Source of the DNA: Polytrichum commune
Lineage: Eukaryota > Streptophyta > Polytrichopsida > Polytrichales > Polytrichaceae
DNA: 64,000 nucleotides
NCBI GenBank assembly: GCA_950295325.1
Contig: OX485804.1
Coordinates: 62,090,533-62,154,532 of the forward strand
Direction of reading: 5' to 3'
Shown here: positions 49,674-61,180 of the stretch, one piece after another
Numbering within the stretch: the stretch's first letter is position 1
Layout of the letters: every line of letters begins with the position of its first letter
Notes under the pieces: generated by a model
Databases searched by the model: none
Seen by the model: the letters and a program-made list of their open reading frames with translations, nothing else
Told to the model about the DNA's origin: nothing
Made by a program: the position numbers and the translations under genes

Positions 49674-52280
49674 TATGCGACGTCAAGATTGATGATAAGT
49701 TATACCTGGAAGGAGCTCATGGGTGCTTCATTTGAGCCCTTTCAATAGTCTACTTTTCCAAGATTTTTTTTGACACCCCTGTTTTTTTACCGCCTAGAGG
49801 GAACCCACCTTTGGTTTTTACAGGAACGCTTGAAAACAAGTCGAGATCTCTTAGGGGTGCATCTAAAATTGCAGTTACTTGGCTGCCTCAAGCTGTAATT
49901 TTATTGTTTTGCGACAGAAAGCATTCCCATGCCATTTATTTGTCCATAGCTGTAGGCAGCGCCTTATCAACCATATTAATTGTGGAGGATTTGCTTTCTT
50001 GCATAAGTCCAACAGAATCCCCCTGCCTTTTCCCATCCAATTTGTGCAGGTTGTAGGAGCGCACTCAAAGTTTTTATCATTGGCAGAGTGACCAAGGGTT
50101 TTGTTTCTTGAAAGTGCAACATGCAGTCAAGGACTCACCAAAATGAGCTGTGCAACTCATTTTTTAAGTTGAGCAGGCAATAGTTGTCTCAGCTTCTTGG
50201 AATTGGGACCAATATCTCATGTTACAGTATGTGGGTGTTATTCGGTTTGTTTTCCATGTTCTCCAACTTCTACCAAGTAGATTTACACAACAAAACTTGT
50301 GTTGCATTAGCAAATCTACGATGAAGCACTGACAAAAATTGGATCGAAAATCAGGCCTCCCCTGATGTAGTTGTGGTTATGGAAAGTGCATGTTTGTTGG
50401 CTCTGTCCCCTTCGGGGGACAGAGCCTATGTGAAGGTTTTATGACAGGACAAAGTCCTTAGCTGGTAAAAGAAGGTAACAATTGTGCTTAGTAAAAAGTA
50501 AACGTGATAACTTTTGAGATGTTTATGGTGGAACTCTCAATTATATGAGTATTTGATATTGGTCGATTCTAGAAATTTCATAATACATAAATTTGAAACC
50601 TATTTAGTATTTTTAACTTACAAGTTTCTGAAAATGTCATCAAATGTTCATTTGCATCATGTTGCTTACTACATTCTCAAAATTTCCTTAGAATTTCAAG
50701 ATCTCATTGAACATTCATTAGAATTTTATGAGAAGTTCATTCTAGGTTCATATGTTAATATCATGGTATTGTAATTTTATAATAGGTTTGGATTTAATAA
50801 TTATTAAAAAAAAGACGCCAAATTTATTTTGAATATTGTTGAGTCAAATTGTTGAAAATATGAAAATTAGTAAATACCCAAGGAGAGTAGACATGAAGCA
50901 TGTGGGATGTTGAGATCATGAGGATGAGGGTGCTTAAGCCACATGGTTATGGTCAAAGAGACTTGACTAGTTTGGAACCTAAGTGATTTTGATTCAAACC
51001 CTTCTGGCATTGCATTTGGCACTTTTATTTGTTAGAGTTGAAATTTGATCATTTTGAAAATTTTGCCAGAACACTTTTTCCATTCTGGTAGAAAGGTGCT
51101 AAACTTGCACCTAAAATACAATATTATGTCAATATTACATTGATACTACAATGTCAATTTATACCATCATTGTATTGTACCACCATTATGCCAATTTTAT
51201 TAAATTGAATATATCAATTGGGATAGAGCCCATCATGACCATGCCATCTTGTTGATTCCTTAACTAGATACGGAGATCGTCCCAAAAGTCTTCACTCTTG
51301 AAAGGGGAGGAGTTGACGACATTCAAAATCGCTGTCCAATCTCTTTTACTCATCATGTGTCTTATGGTGTTTGATTAAGAGAAGTAACCGAATGACACCC
51401 TCATACCTCAACATAGAGAGATGTTACATTAGAATGTTGAATATAAGGATTATCTAGTCTCACAAGTTTTTGTTTTGTATTTTTTGTTTTGTGTTTTGTG
51501 ATGCAGCAGGTTGTGTTACGTTACGTACTACTGCACTTGAATCATATGTGGTTGTACAGTGCTATTCGGCTCAAGAAGCTAATCAGAGATGTAGATGCGG
51601 ATGAACACGAGAGTTTGAGGAGCATGAAGAACAGGGGGATTCTTAACATGGATTTTTGATGGAAGGAAGAATTTGTATCCAGTTCCATTCCCCAATCAAA
51701 TGTCGAAGAGGCATCCTTAGGGTGAATGTATTCCATAGGGATAGGATTATGCAAAACTGCTGCGGCGGTTTGTCAAACTTCATCTGATCCGCTCATTGTC
51801 TACACTGTAACTTAACACCGACCTATGTATGTTTGTAGTTTACAATCTGAAAAGAATGCTTTCGGTCGGACGAAAAAACGATTGACAAAGCTCGAGAAAT
51901 CCAGTAAACACACATTTGACAGGTTTCCTCAAACACAGAAATGGACGACAGAAGTGGCGACTCTTTACAGTGGTAGCAATTTACATACTAATTCATCATC
52001 GCCGATTGTATTCAGCTTTTTTCAAGGATGAGATATACACACTCGGGTTAGGATTTTGCAAAACTTCTGCGTCGGTGTGTCAAACCTTCTCGCATCGGTC
52101 TGCACTGTTGAGAAGCCTTTCAGCCTAAATTCGGACTGACAGAGGAAATCACATCCCAATGGTTAAGTGAGCCATGATCACCTCAACCTCTACGAAGTCT
52201 TTGATGTTGTTTGGCGAAGGAACAACAACATCGAGCCAGGGCTAAGCTACTCCACTGCTTCTTTCCTTCCGAAATCCTCT
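49674..52280. other. TMEM50 3' region and intergenic sequence
   Basis: The first few hundred bases are presumably the 3' UTR; no clear polyadenylation site could be fixed. A perfect hairpin lies at 50399-50426. Near 51735-51815 and 52040-52115 a block (TAGGATT-TGCAAAACT, GCGGCGGTTTGTCAAAC / GCGTCGGTGTGTCAAAC) is directly repeated. No gene is recognised. Confidence 0.4.
50399..50426. other. Perfect 12 bp hairpin with TTCG loop
   Basis: GGCTCTGTCCCC, TTCG, then GGGGACAGAGCC: a 12 bp perfect stem closed by a TTCG tetraloop, in a region where no gene is seen. As RNA it would be a very stable UUCG-capped stem. Its role is unknown. Confidence 0.9.
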
Positions 52281-52282
52281 GT

Positions 52283-52580
52283 TGAAGCCGAAACAAGTTC
52301 CAAACAAAAATTCAAGAACGGGTGCAGCAACGAGTTTGCTTCATCGCTCCCTACCATTGAAGCCTTAACAAGCTCTAACAAGAAGCCAAGCACGGGTGCA
52401 GGAAAGTTTGCTTCATCGCTCCCTAGCAATAAAGCCTTAACAGAACTCTAAACAATAATCCAAGAACGGGTGCAAGAACGCATTTGCTTCATCGCTCCCT
52501 ACCTTGAGGCCTTCACAAGCTCCAAACAAGAATTCAAAAACGGGTGCAGGTTCGAGTGTGCTTGCTTCACCGCTCTCCTC
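52283..52580. repeat. 75 bp minisatellite (4 units) overlapping the end of the zinc-finger gene
   Basis: Units marked by ACGGGTGCA at about 52319, 52392, 52467 and 52540 each contain TTGCTTCATCGCTCCCTA and GCCTTAACAAGCTC-type phrases. The last unit runs into the stop codon of the minus-strand gene (CTTGCTTCACCGCTCTCC at 52562-52579 contains the TCA complement of its TGA). The period is a multiple of three, so one plus-strand frame stays open through part of the array, but there is no sign it is translated. Confidence 0.75.
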
Positions 52581-52954
52581 TTTGCTCAGGTGTGAGGCCG
52601 CCCGAGCCACAATTGGGACAACTGACGAGACCAAACCCCTGACAATCGTAGCATTTCCACCGCTCAAACATGTTGCCGTTCTTCTTATTTTTGCCGGAGC
52701 CTTTACAGCCCTGGCACTCCATGGAGCCTTTCCCCTTGCACTTGCTGCACCCCTTCCCCCCTCCCTTTCCCCCTTCGGCTGTTGCCTTGTTGCCTTTCCC
52801 TCCTATTCCGAAAAACGACGCCCTCACGCTTACCTGCTGCCCTCTCCTCCTAGTGGTGGTGACCACTCTGCTGCTTCTTCCACCACCGAATTCCAAATTC
52901 TCGCAGCACGCTGCTGCCAATTCCTGGGTTACTCTAACCGCATGCAACGAGCTC

Positions 52955-52959
<5 letters not shown>
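52567..52959 (-). CDS. DnaJ-type (BSD2/LQY1-like) zinc-finger protein, probably plastid
   Basis: A 130-residue intronless protein. The N-terminal 50 or so residues (MTSSLHAVRVTQELAAACCE, then an Arg/Ser/Thr-rich stretch ending near VSVRASFFG) look like a chloroplast transit peptide. The C-terminal half has four CxxC units: CSKCKGKG, CQGCKGSG, CYDCQGFG and CPNCGSGG, the cysteine-rich domain of DnaJ without the J domain, ending LTPEQRGER as in plant homologues I recall. Such proteins bind zinc and act as thiol-dependent chaperones for plastid complexes; the exact partner here is unknown. The ATG at 52959 is chosen because the upstream frame is only a (GA)n repeat opened by GTG. The stop lies inside a minisatellite. 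The gene is GC-richer than its surroundings. Confidence 0.88.

Positions 52960-53002
<43 letters not shown>
52960..53002. repeat. (CT)n/(GA)n microsatellite directly upstream of the start codon
   Basis: About 42 bp of CT on the plus strand, so GA in the presumed 5' leader of the zinc-finger gene, ending at the base next to the ATG. GA-rich leaders are common in plant genes and may bind GAGA-type factors. Length polymorphism is likely. Confidence 0.9.
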
Positions 53003-53004
<2 letters not shown>

Positions 53005-53006
<2 letters not shown>

Positions 53007-54680
53007 AGCTGAACTGATTCAACGCTACCGAAACCTGTGCGGATTGCAAACCTGTCCCTCGCACCAGAACACTCTGAGATTTGCCTCCCTCTTTTCTAGT
53101 GATTTATTTCAGAGTTTCTAGAGCGACATCATCAGACTTTTCTTCATCGTCAATAATGATGCTGTTGGATTACCTACGAGTTTGGTGTACGCGAGGAGGA
53201 TTGATTTCGAAGAGAGATAAGTTTAGTGTTGGAGGCAATCCTGTGTACCAGTACTGCAAGGGTAACATCTGTGTGGCGTCACTGGACTAGGTAGCCTAGA
53301 GATGGATATTGGACTCATCGGTCACTTTATCATCATCATCAACAACATTTCATTCAGGCTAAGTTAATTAGTTCGCCCGCAACACCTTACAACGGACAAT
53401 TTTGCCACATTTTGAACAGATACCTACCCGGGTCAATGATAACTTCCAGGCATCCTGATTACTTATTTGCAGAGTCGGCAATCATCCAGAAATGTATGTA
53501 TATTGTAGCACCACAAGTCAACAACTCGGTACTCCTGTGAAGCTGATTTATGAATCTGAAGTGAACGTCTACCCTAACTCGATGATCACGAGCCTGTGGA
53601 TAACGCAGTCTACTCCTTAATTTGTGGATTGTCATTTCTAAGAGGTGGTTTCTGAGATATTTATTGGTACTTGTTATCGATGTAATTGGTTGAACCTCCA
53701 CCAGTTGTCATGCAGATGTGCTCAAGAAGCTTGTGCAACATTCCTTCCAATTCAGAAGAAATATTTAATGGTATGTGGCCCTACGGTGGGCATACATTTC
53801 CAACTCCACATGCAAATTTGACTGTGGGATCGAATTGAGGATTGTTTTCATCCAGTTAGTATTTGCAAATTACAGAGATTGTCCTTTCACGTTTCAGAGT
53901 TGGATTTGAGATGCAAAATAGTCGTTAACAAAGTAGAAATCGTTTGTAGTTCGCTGCAACACTCCACTCATTTACGAAATTCGACTCTAAGGAAAGAAAC
54001 ACACCCCGATCTTTGTAATCTGTGGTGCAACCTCAAACTCCGGTCTTATCACATGTCATTGCTATGTCACTTATCTTGATGCCAACATTCCCGCATCCTT
54101 GCTGCAAAAACACATCATCATAGACTGATGAGTGCAACACAAAACTACCTATGTCAGGTAATAAACTTATTGAACCGAGAGGACAGTAGAACCCTCTGAT
54201 GTCCAGATGCAAAGTGCCCAGATGTCAGATAGTGCTAACAGCTTTTTCCACCAAACTGTTGTTTCAGAGACACAAAATTCTCATCATCCTCAAAAAAACA
54301 AGTCAAAGGGAAATAAAATGACAAGGTTTTCAAGGAAGCCAGACTATTTGTCAGCAATTTCCATCTGTTCATGTGGCTCTGTCTGCTGGATCGATTATAT
54401 TGCATGTCTGTCGGATACAACATCTGAGTCATGCACAAGCCTGCAACGGAGTTCGCTCGTCCAGTTTGTTCAGCTTTGAACTGCATTCATTACTGCAGTT
54501 TCAAGTTAAATTGCGAAGGTGACTTCAAACAACGTAGGACAAGAAACACTCCAAACATTTCGACTTGAAATTATCACACAGAAACACAGGTAAGTTTTAT
54601 TCTATTTGTTGTCTAAATCAAAGGGCAACCTGAACATGGTGTCGATACTGCCCTATGTTATCTGAGGTGACTTCTCCGGC
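53005..54680. other. Promoter of the zinc-finger gene and intergenic sequence
   Basis: The first hundred or so bases are the likely promoter and leader of the minus-strand gene; no unambiguous TATA box was found. The rest contains only short ORFs without recognisable domains. Confidence 0.35.
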
Positions 54681-54689
54681 CACAAATTA

Positions 54690-55090
54690 AAGTACCTTGG
54701 AAGATAAAAGAGAAACAAATTTCAGGTTAAGGAAGGCCAAGAAACCCTAATCCCTAATCGAGGTTGTGGTCAAGTGACGACTTCGAAGTGAGAAAGTTCG
54801 ATGACATACCTTGAAAGATACAAGGGAAACACATTTGAGGTTGAGGAGTAAAAACCCTAGACCTACCTAATCGGTTTGTAAGATCGAACAGACAAATTCG
54901 AGGTTGTAGTTAAGTGACGATTACGAAGTGACAAAGATTGATGACATACATTGAGAGATACAAGAGAAACACATTTGCAGTTAAGGAGGAGTAAGAAATC
55001 CTAACCCCCTATTGGTTTGTAAGATCGAACAGATAAAATCAAGGTTGTGGTCAAGTGACGACTTCGAAGTGAGAAAGTGTTGATGACATA
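54690..55090. repeat. 140 bp tandem repeat, about three units
   Basis: TCGAGGTTGTGGTCAAGTGA recurs (with changes) at about 54758, 54898 and 55039, each followed by CGA-TTCGAAGTGA-AAAG and GATGACATAC. The repeat includes AAACCCTA phrases reminiscent of plant telomere boxes, but not in a run. Non-coding. Confidence 0.75.
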
Positions 55091-55094
55091 CATG

Positions 55095-56100
55095 CATGTA
55101 TTAATCCGGTGCGAGCTTGGTTCCACCGAGGAAGGTTTGAATCAGAGAGGGATGGAACTTCCCCCACGTTTTTGCTACAAATCGGAAGACAAATTCTGGT
55201 CCACGCAAGGTACTTACTACCCTGAGAAGTTTGGAGTGCAAGAAGGCGACAAAGAAGAAGTGAACCAACACACGACGATCATTTGGGGCCCAACCAAACA
55301 CCGTTCAGCGTTCTAGGGTTTCAAGAGGTCAAACTGCGCGGTACATAACTAAACTCCATACGGATCAAGCTCCAACATAAACAGACACATCACGTTTATG
55401 TCTCTTTTGCTAAACCAGCTGGTTCTCCAAATCGTCGTTGGAGTAAGCCATCTGCACAATTTCAACTGCAGTTTCAAGAACTCCTCCTCCCCCCTCAAAG
55501 CAGATCACCTGGATATCAAAATCTCCAAAAATAGTCCACGCAAGCATGTCAAGTATGACGAGATAGCGGTCGAATACGGCGGGGTAGCACATCAACATCG
55601 ATAACTGTCGAAGAGGATTTCATCTTGACAGGTTACTAATCATTTTCTTAATCGAACAGACATGACCTACAACTCACAGCAAAGTCTGAGGCACCGGTGG
55701 ACAGTCACAGTATGATAATGACATGCTAGGGTTGGACCACTTCTCCATCAATTATTTATGTGTCACGTTCCATGATAGCATTCAAGCTGACAGTTCCATG
55801 GCCGTTGCAAAAAGACTATTGCCCCCATGTGACTCATGTTATCCTCACCTGCATGGCCTGATAAATGATTCAATTGGGAAACTTCGATTCGATGATGCAC
55901 AGAAGCTACCCAGTCTATTTGGCATCTCAGTTCAAGCCCAGCTATTTTGGAGCTTTTGAACAAAGCAAGCAACTCCCGGCGGTGAGTGAGGTGCCAAATT
56001 AGTGAGAGGACCAATTTGCCACATGGAACTACTGCCCTGGAAGAACAGTTATACTTACTGGTTGGCACTGAGTGCGTTAGGTTTTCATACAGTTCATGTA
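55095..56100. other. Intergenic, no gene recognised
   Basis: Short ORFs occur on both strands (for example 55763-56068 minus) without recognisable motifs. Nothing further was seen. Confidence 0.35.
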
Positions 56101-56107
56101 TGAAGAT

Positions 56108-56143
56108 GAACCTAGTAATGAACCTAGTAATGAACCTAGTAAT
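56108..56143. repeat. 12 bp tandem repeat (GAACCTAGTAAT x3)
   Basis: Three perfect copies of GAACCTAGTAAT followed by a partial GAACC. In frame it would read MNLVMNLV-type sequence, but no gene is evident. The dispersed repeat shared with 2385-2500 follows at 56175. Confidence 0.9.
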
Positions 56144-56449
56144 GAACCGGCTCTATGAACGGGGAGATACGACCGATAGTTACAGATGAGCCGGTTGAGT
56201 TTGAGAAACAACTGGTTCAAGTTCAAGACTTTAGGCAAATTGCCAATCGTTTTAGATGAATCTATAGAAGATGCTTTAGATTAATCAGGTTTTCTGGTTG
56301 GACTTACAAACACTTGGAACTCAACTGATTTTGATTCAAAATTCATCCAGAACAGTGTGCCCAGGTGTTGTTGATGTAACCATGCCTGCACTTGTTGGTT
56401 TCACTTCCCTGCAAAATAGGCAGATGATGTAAGTGAATGCACAAAGATA

Positions 56450-56504
56450 TGATTACTCACAGTTGATGACCACAGCATCAAAAGTCATCAACTGTAAGTA
56501 ATTG
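56450..56504. other. Imperfect 21 bp hairpin
   Basis: TGATTACTCACAGTTGATGAC (56450-56470) pairs with GTCATCAACTGTAAGTAATTG (56484 onward) around a 13-base loop, with few mismatches. It lies directly beside the mini-MITE at 56512. It may be a small inverted-repeat relic; no evidence for a miRNA. Confidence 0.6.
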
Positions 56505-56511
56505 CGTGTAC

Positions 56512-56649
56512 AGTCTGGCCCTCTAAGTCTTATCCCCACATGTGTTAACATTTCTATCACAGGGTAAGTTTTTCTATTACATTCTAATAATTTAGCTTGT
56601 AATAGAGATGTTTAACACTTATGGGGGTAACACTAAAGAGGGCAGACTC
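56512..56649. mobile_element. Very short MITE, about 138 bp, almost all inverted repeat
   Basis: The left arm AGTCTGGCCCTCTAAGTCTT continues through ATCCCCACATGTGTTAACAT. The right arm, in reverse complement, reads AGTCTGCCCTCTTTAGTG and continues through TTACCCCCATAAGTGTTAAA. The arms are roughly 50 bp each with a central spacer of about 40 bp. Non-coding. Confidence 0.6.
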
Positions 56650-57694
56650 TACAAATCTCAATTTGCACAGCTTGGCACTTGGGCAGGCCGCTTGGTGGAT
56701 TCTGCTTTGTAACCATACAAGAGGACATCACTTCAAACTCAACGAGAAGCTCTTTTGTCTGGTGAGGTCAACTTTCGCCAGATTGATAAGTACTGCTGTA
56801 ATAAAGACAAGCATCGGTCTGCCACTGTGACAAGATTCTGGACTCGAATTACCACTTGTCACTGCTACTTCCAAGTATTACTGTCTTGATTCCAGTTGTA
56901 CAAACCTTTTTTTGGAGGTCCTGCCTTCATCCACTGTCTTACCTTGGGCTGTCATGCTATGCATTGACAATGTATCTGCATTTAACAAGAAATTGACAGC
57001 AGTACTGTGCATCAGGAACTGCCCAAGCAAATGGTGACGCAGAGAGAAAGCTGGGGTAAAAGTTCACAAGATTCACTTTATTCAGAGAGGAAATTCTCCA
57101 ACAAATGCTTTGCTTAATGATTAAAGAGAACATGAAAAAAGACAAGAAGCTGCAAGCCGGAGGTAGACATGAGGCAGTGGCATCCACCTTCAGAGTGTTA
57201 CATACAAAGGAAGGGAGGCCACAAACTTCCAAAAAAGTTTTGATCTCTGAAATCAGCTCACATGTGTATCAACTATCTCAAAAAGCTTAATCTCTGTTCT
57301 ACCTAACACCGGGGTTGCATGCCGAGCTAAGACCCAAGATTGATGTCTGCATAGTGCATGGATGCTTGCGAGGCGGGTGGACGTTTTCAGAATAGGCATG
57401 GGCGATAATCAATGCAACCCCAAGATGGCTGTCCCTGGTGTGCTACTTGTACATTTGTTACAAAGAATTGGTAGTAGGGAGCGCACTGCCACCTGCTCTA
57501 TTTTCCTGCCCTCAAGACATGCCATAACTTAAGCCACAATGCACAGCTATCTATAACTGCTCATTTGCTAGTGGCTCCAATTGCAGAGAATGCTTAGCCA
57601 AGAGATCCCCCTCAAGAAGGCTCTGGCAGGCATCTTTCAGGGAAGGAAGTGCCAAGGATGCAATGGCTTTCCTTTCTTTCTAACAAAGGATCAG

Positions 57695-59589
57695 TCAGTG
57701 CTTGGGCGGCCGTCCAACTTTCTCCTCATCTTCCTCTCTACTTCTTTTGCGTTGTTGCTTTACCACCACTGGTTCCTTCACTCCCTCCTCCTCATCATCC
57801 TCCTCGTCTTCAAACTCATCATCTTCCTCATCATCATCTTCCCCAGGTTCGAAGTCACTGGCTCCTTCATCATCTTCTGGCTGGCCAATTGGTTGCACCA
57901 AGTATTCAGTCCCATATTCCTCTTCCTCATCTTCCTCTTCCTGCAACATTAGTATCAATATGTCAGACCTGTTGAGTCACACTATAAATGAGTACCCAAA
58001 ACATGCACTCATGATCTGTCAACCAGTACCTCATGAACAACGCTTTATTATCAGTTTGCTAAGGTCATAGGAAATTGAGGGGGGGCACAAGGAATGACAG
58101 ATGCATTTTCTTTGTGAACACAACTAACACAGTCCTTAGGAATGGGACTCTTGAGGCTTGCTTGACCAAGAACTGACGACACAGAGATCACTTATACCAA
58201 TCCGTCCATCGACAATAGGACCAGGGAGGGTAGAAGTCTCAAACAGCCTATGCAAAGGTGGACAAAGATGAACATATGAGCATCATACCTCATCTTCTCC
58301 TTCGTCTTCCTCGCCTTCCTCATTTTCCACAGCATCATCCTCAACCTCATCATCCTCATCCTCTCCTAGTTCTCCGTTCTCGTCCTCATCGTTCTCATCA
58401 TTTTCTTGCACATCGAGCTCGCCCTCTGTAGCCACAAGTGCCCCACTGGCTTGCTCTGTGAACAGTTGGTTTTGATATTTCAGCGTGGTAACGCATACCG
58501 CTGAGAATTAAGTATGAGAAAAATAGATGGCTACTCAAAGGAGTTGTCTCCTTGCATCCCTTATGGATGCTGTCTGATAATGACTTAATAGAATTTGTGG
58601 GCACACACAAAACTTAAGAGAGAAAATATGAAGACTTCAAACTATTTTCAGAAAGGGGAGAAAGCATTACCTTCATCATCTTCTTCCTCCTCCTCACCAA
58701 CAGCATCGTCATCGTCTTCTCCAACCTCCTCCTCCTCACTCTCCTCATCAATATCTTGAACCTCAACATTGTCCTCATCTTCATCCTCCACCTCATCCTC
58801 ATCACTGCCATGATCACTGCCATTTTCATTATTGACAGGCCCTGCCACCTCTCTTCCAGCAGTCACGCCTTCTTCCTGATAGCTTCCACCCTCATCTTCC
58901 TCCTCATCTAACTCATCATTCTCCTCTCCATCATCGTCACGCTCCTCCTCCTCTTCACCTTCCTCATCCTCTTCATCATGAATGGCCGCACCTTTAGAGT
59001 CTCCCTCCACCGCCTCCTCCTCATCGCCCTCGACTTCCACACCATCCCCATTGCAGTCATCAACATCCTCGTCTTCTGACTCCTCTTCCTCCTCATCATC
59101 TGACTCGGGCCTCTCGTTCCCGTTCACATCCGTCTTATCCAGATATCGGAGCGATTTCATCATGCTGAACACTTTGGCCCTATACTCCACCACCCGTGTC
59201 ACAGGGCACTCATACAAATCCAAAGACTCGAGCTTCAACTGTGCAAGCGGCTTCAAGTCCTCCAGCAACTGAATTTTGTTGTTTGAAAGATCCAACTCTC
59301 GCAGTGACTTCAAACCTGCTTGCACCAGGTGTTCCAACCCTCCAGCGATACGGTTGTCACTCAGGATAAGCCTCTCCAAAAGTGGAAGTGCAGGAAAATC
59401 AGCCAACGAAGACAACCCTACATTCGCAATGGAGAGCCTCTTCAGCTTTTTAAATGGAGCAAATATTGCTGCCTTTGGCAACCTCCCTTGTGCACACTTG
59501 ACCACCCCATCAAGTGTCAACACCTCAGTCTCATGATCCTCCTCCCTGCCTCTGGCCTGCTCCACTGCTCTCTCCCATGCATCGTCCAT
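57695..59589 (-). CDS. ANP32-type acidic leucine-rich nuclear phosphoprotein
   Basis: Three coding exons, 59589-58671, 58455-58289 and 57940-57695, with GT-AG borders and compatible phases, give 443 residues, near the length of plant ANP32-related proteins. Residues 1-155 hold leucine-rich repeats: FKKLKRLSIANVGLSSLADF, LERLILSDNRIAGGLEHL, LRELDLSNNKIQLLEDL and LESLDLYECPVTRV, capped by YRAKVFSMMKSLRYLDKTDV as in the family LRR cap. The rest is an extreme Asp/Glu tail with a C-terminal basic patch KQQRKRSREE (likely NLS) and an end of GRPPKH. Animal ANP32 proteins act in chromatin/histone binding and PP2A inhibition in the nucleus; the plant role is inferred. The ATG at 59589 opens the conserved N-terminus. 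The leader intron is 59611-60546. Confidence 0.93.
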
Positions 59590-59610
59590 CCTCTCCCCTT
59601 CCTCCTCCTC

Positions 59611-60546
59611 CTATTGTAACAACAGCAACAACAACAACAACACAAACGTCTACATAAATAAATGCATTGACAACAAACTTCAAATAAACACATACGAAGC
59701 ATATAAAAAGAGACAAAGTTCCACAAGTTCAGGTTGAACCTACACTGCCGCAAAAAAAAGGTAACAGGGTGATCCTGGCCTTGCAAATTGTTATTCAAAG
59801 CGTCAAGGACGTTACCAACATTATTACAAGCAATTTAGAGGTGCCATCACTACCCCTTTCTGAACGAGCTTCCCAGAGCGAGTACTGACGCACTCACACG
59901 ACACGACCAAAAGGGTGGTTTACATAAACAACGGGTCTTAATCTTTGAGCAAAACTACGTCTGGAGTTCCTGTCGCATTTATCGAGGAACCAGAAACCTC
60001 AGCCGCAAATTTGCTCGCTCGCACTCAGAGGCTTAGATGGCATCCTCCCTCCAGCATCAACCTCTACAGCGCGATGTTCTATGGACACAAAATATGCCTA
60101 GACACACCTATCTGTCTTGCACAGAACCAATATCTAGGAGCTTCTGGTAAGCAGGTTTCTCCCTCCAATGCGCAAAGCCTCCTCTGGCTATCAAACCGGG
60201 GGTAGAAGCATTGCTGAACCAAAGAAACAGATGGCCAAACGAACTCCCCCCCGCTCCCAAACCTAATCGTCTCTCACACCACACCACAACACGGCCACGG
60301 TTACCCCTCCTGTCTTCTACCCTCCCCTCCCCTCCCCTTCCCTTCCCCTCTACCCTCCCCCGACCAAAACCAAAACCTAAAACGTCCGTTAGAGCGCAGG
60401 CTCCTCGACGGCCGTGGAGCTGCAGCGCAAAGATTCAGCAAAGAAGTTGTCAACCGCACCAAATCCCGCCCCCGCGGGCCAAAAAACCCTAGCTAGGGCC
60501 AAGAACCGGCCGCCGCTAGCTCAAAAACCTCCCCCCTCCACTGTAC
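59611..60546 (-). other. Inferred leader intron of the ANP32-like gene
   Basis: The donor CATCATCAAG|GTACAGTGG is at 60546 and the acceptor GTTACAATAG|GAGGAGG at 59611, 21 nt upstream of the ATG. The acceptor side has a GTT-rich tract ((TTG)n, plus-strand CAACAACAA at 59620-59640) acting as polypyrimidine-like sequence. This is based on splice consensus only. Confidence 0.5.
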
Positions 60547-61180
60547 CTTGATGATGCGTCGGAGTCCGGGTGCGAAGTCGCCGCAATCTCCACGGCAAGA
60601 AATCGCCTTCCCTCCCTCGCTTTCCTCGCTTTCCTCCCCCCCCCGCACCACCACCACCACCACCACCACACCCCAGCACCCGCCTCCCCGCTCGCCCAGC
60701 AGCTAAGTGAGCCCGCAACAACAAGCTCCCTTCCTGCCTTTCACTCTCCCCTCTCGCGCGCGCTCCCTCTCTCTCTCTCTCTTGTGGTTGTGTAGTTTGT
60801 GTTTCCCTCCCTTTGCGAGCGAAAGGAAGGCCCGTGGCTGGGCTGGGCGTAGCTTCCCTTCCCTTCCCTTCCCTTCCCTTCCTTTGCCTTCCCTCCCTCC
60901 CTCCTTTGCGTTGCCTTGCGTTGCCTTGCCTTGCCTTGCCTTGGGCTGCGCTGGGCACACTGCAGTCGCGGCGGTTTTTCCCTCGCCCCACGTTCCCCCG
61001 TCCTCCGTTCCCTACGTTCCTCTCACGTTCCCCACGTTCCCACGAGTGTGCTCTTGTCTTCCCGCGGCAACCACCCGTGGGCCTGGCCTGCCCCTGCCCT
61101 GCCCGCCCCTGCCCGCCCTCAAATTTCAAACACACGGGATTTGAGTATTACTCCTGTAGCTTTACCATAAACCACCCCTG
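60547..61180 (-). promoter_or_regulatory. Leader exon and pyrimidine/purine-rich promoter of the ANP32-like gene
   Basis: A GC-rich, low-complexity block with tracts of CCTTCCCTTCCC (60855-60880), CTCTCTCT (60767-60781), CACCACCAC (60648-60668) and CCTTGCCTTG (60910-60945). Its strong composition change from the flanking AT-rich DNA fits a CpG-rich promoter. Long ORFs through it (for example 60521-61135 minus) are products of low complexity. Confidence 0.5.

Noticed and set aside
52567-53004. Longer start for the zinc-finger protein with an (Arg-Glu)n N-terminus
   Set aside because: The upstream start is GTG and the extra residues come only from the GA microsatellite; the ATG at 52959 gives a normal transit peptide.
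52504-53121. 205-residue plus-strand ORF
   Set aside because: Antisense shadow of the zinc-finger gene, extended by a CT microsatellite.
54690-55090. Interstitial telomeric sequence (AAACCCTA phrases)
   Set aside because: The phrase occurs singly within a 140 bp repeat, not as a tandem telomere run.
57581-58070. Plus-strand ORFs of about 110-120 residues rich in Ser/Leu
   Set aside because: Antisense of the acidic GAG/GAA/GAT repeats in the ANP32-like exon 3.
60521-61135. 204-residue minus-strand ORF (Gly/Arg-rich) and its plus-strand counterparts
   Set aside because: Low-complexity purine/pyrimidine tracts in the ANP32 promoter keep all frames open; no conserved motif.
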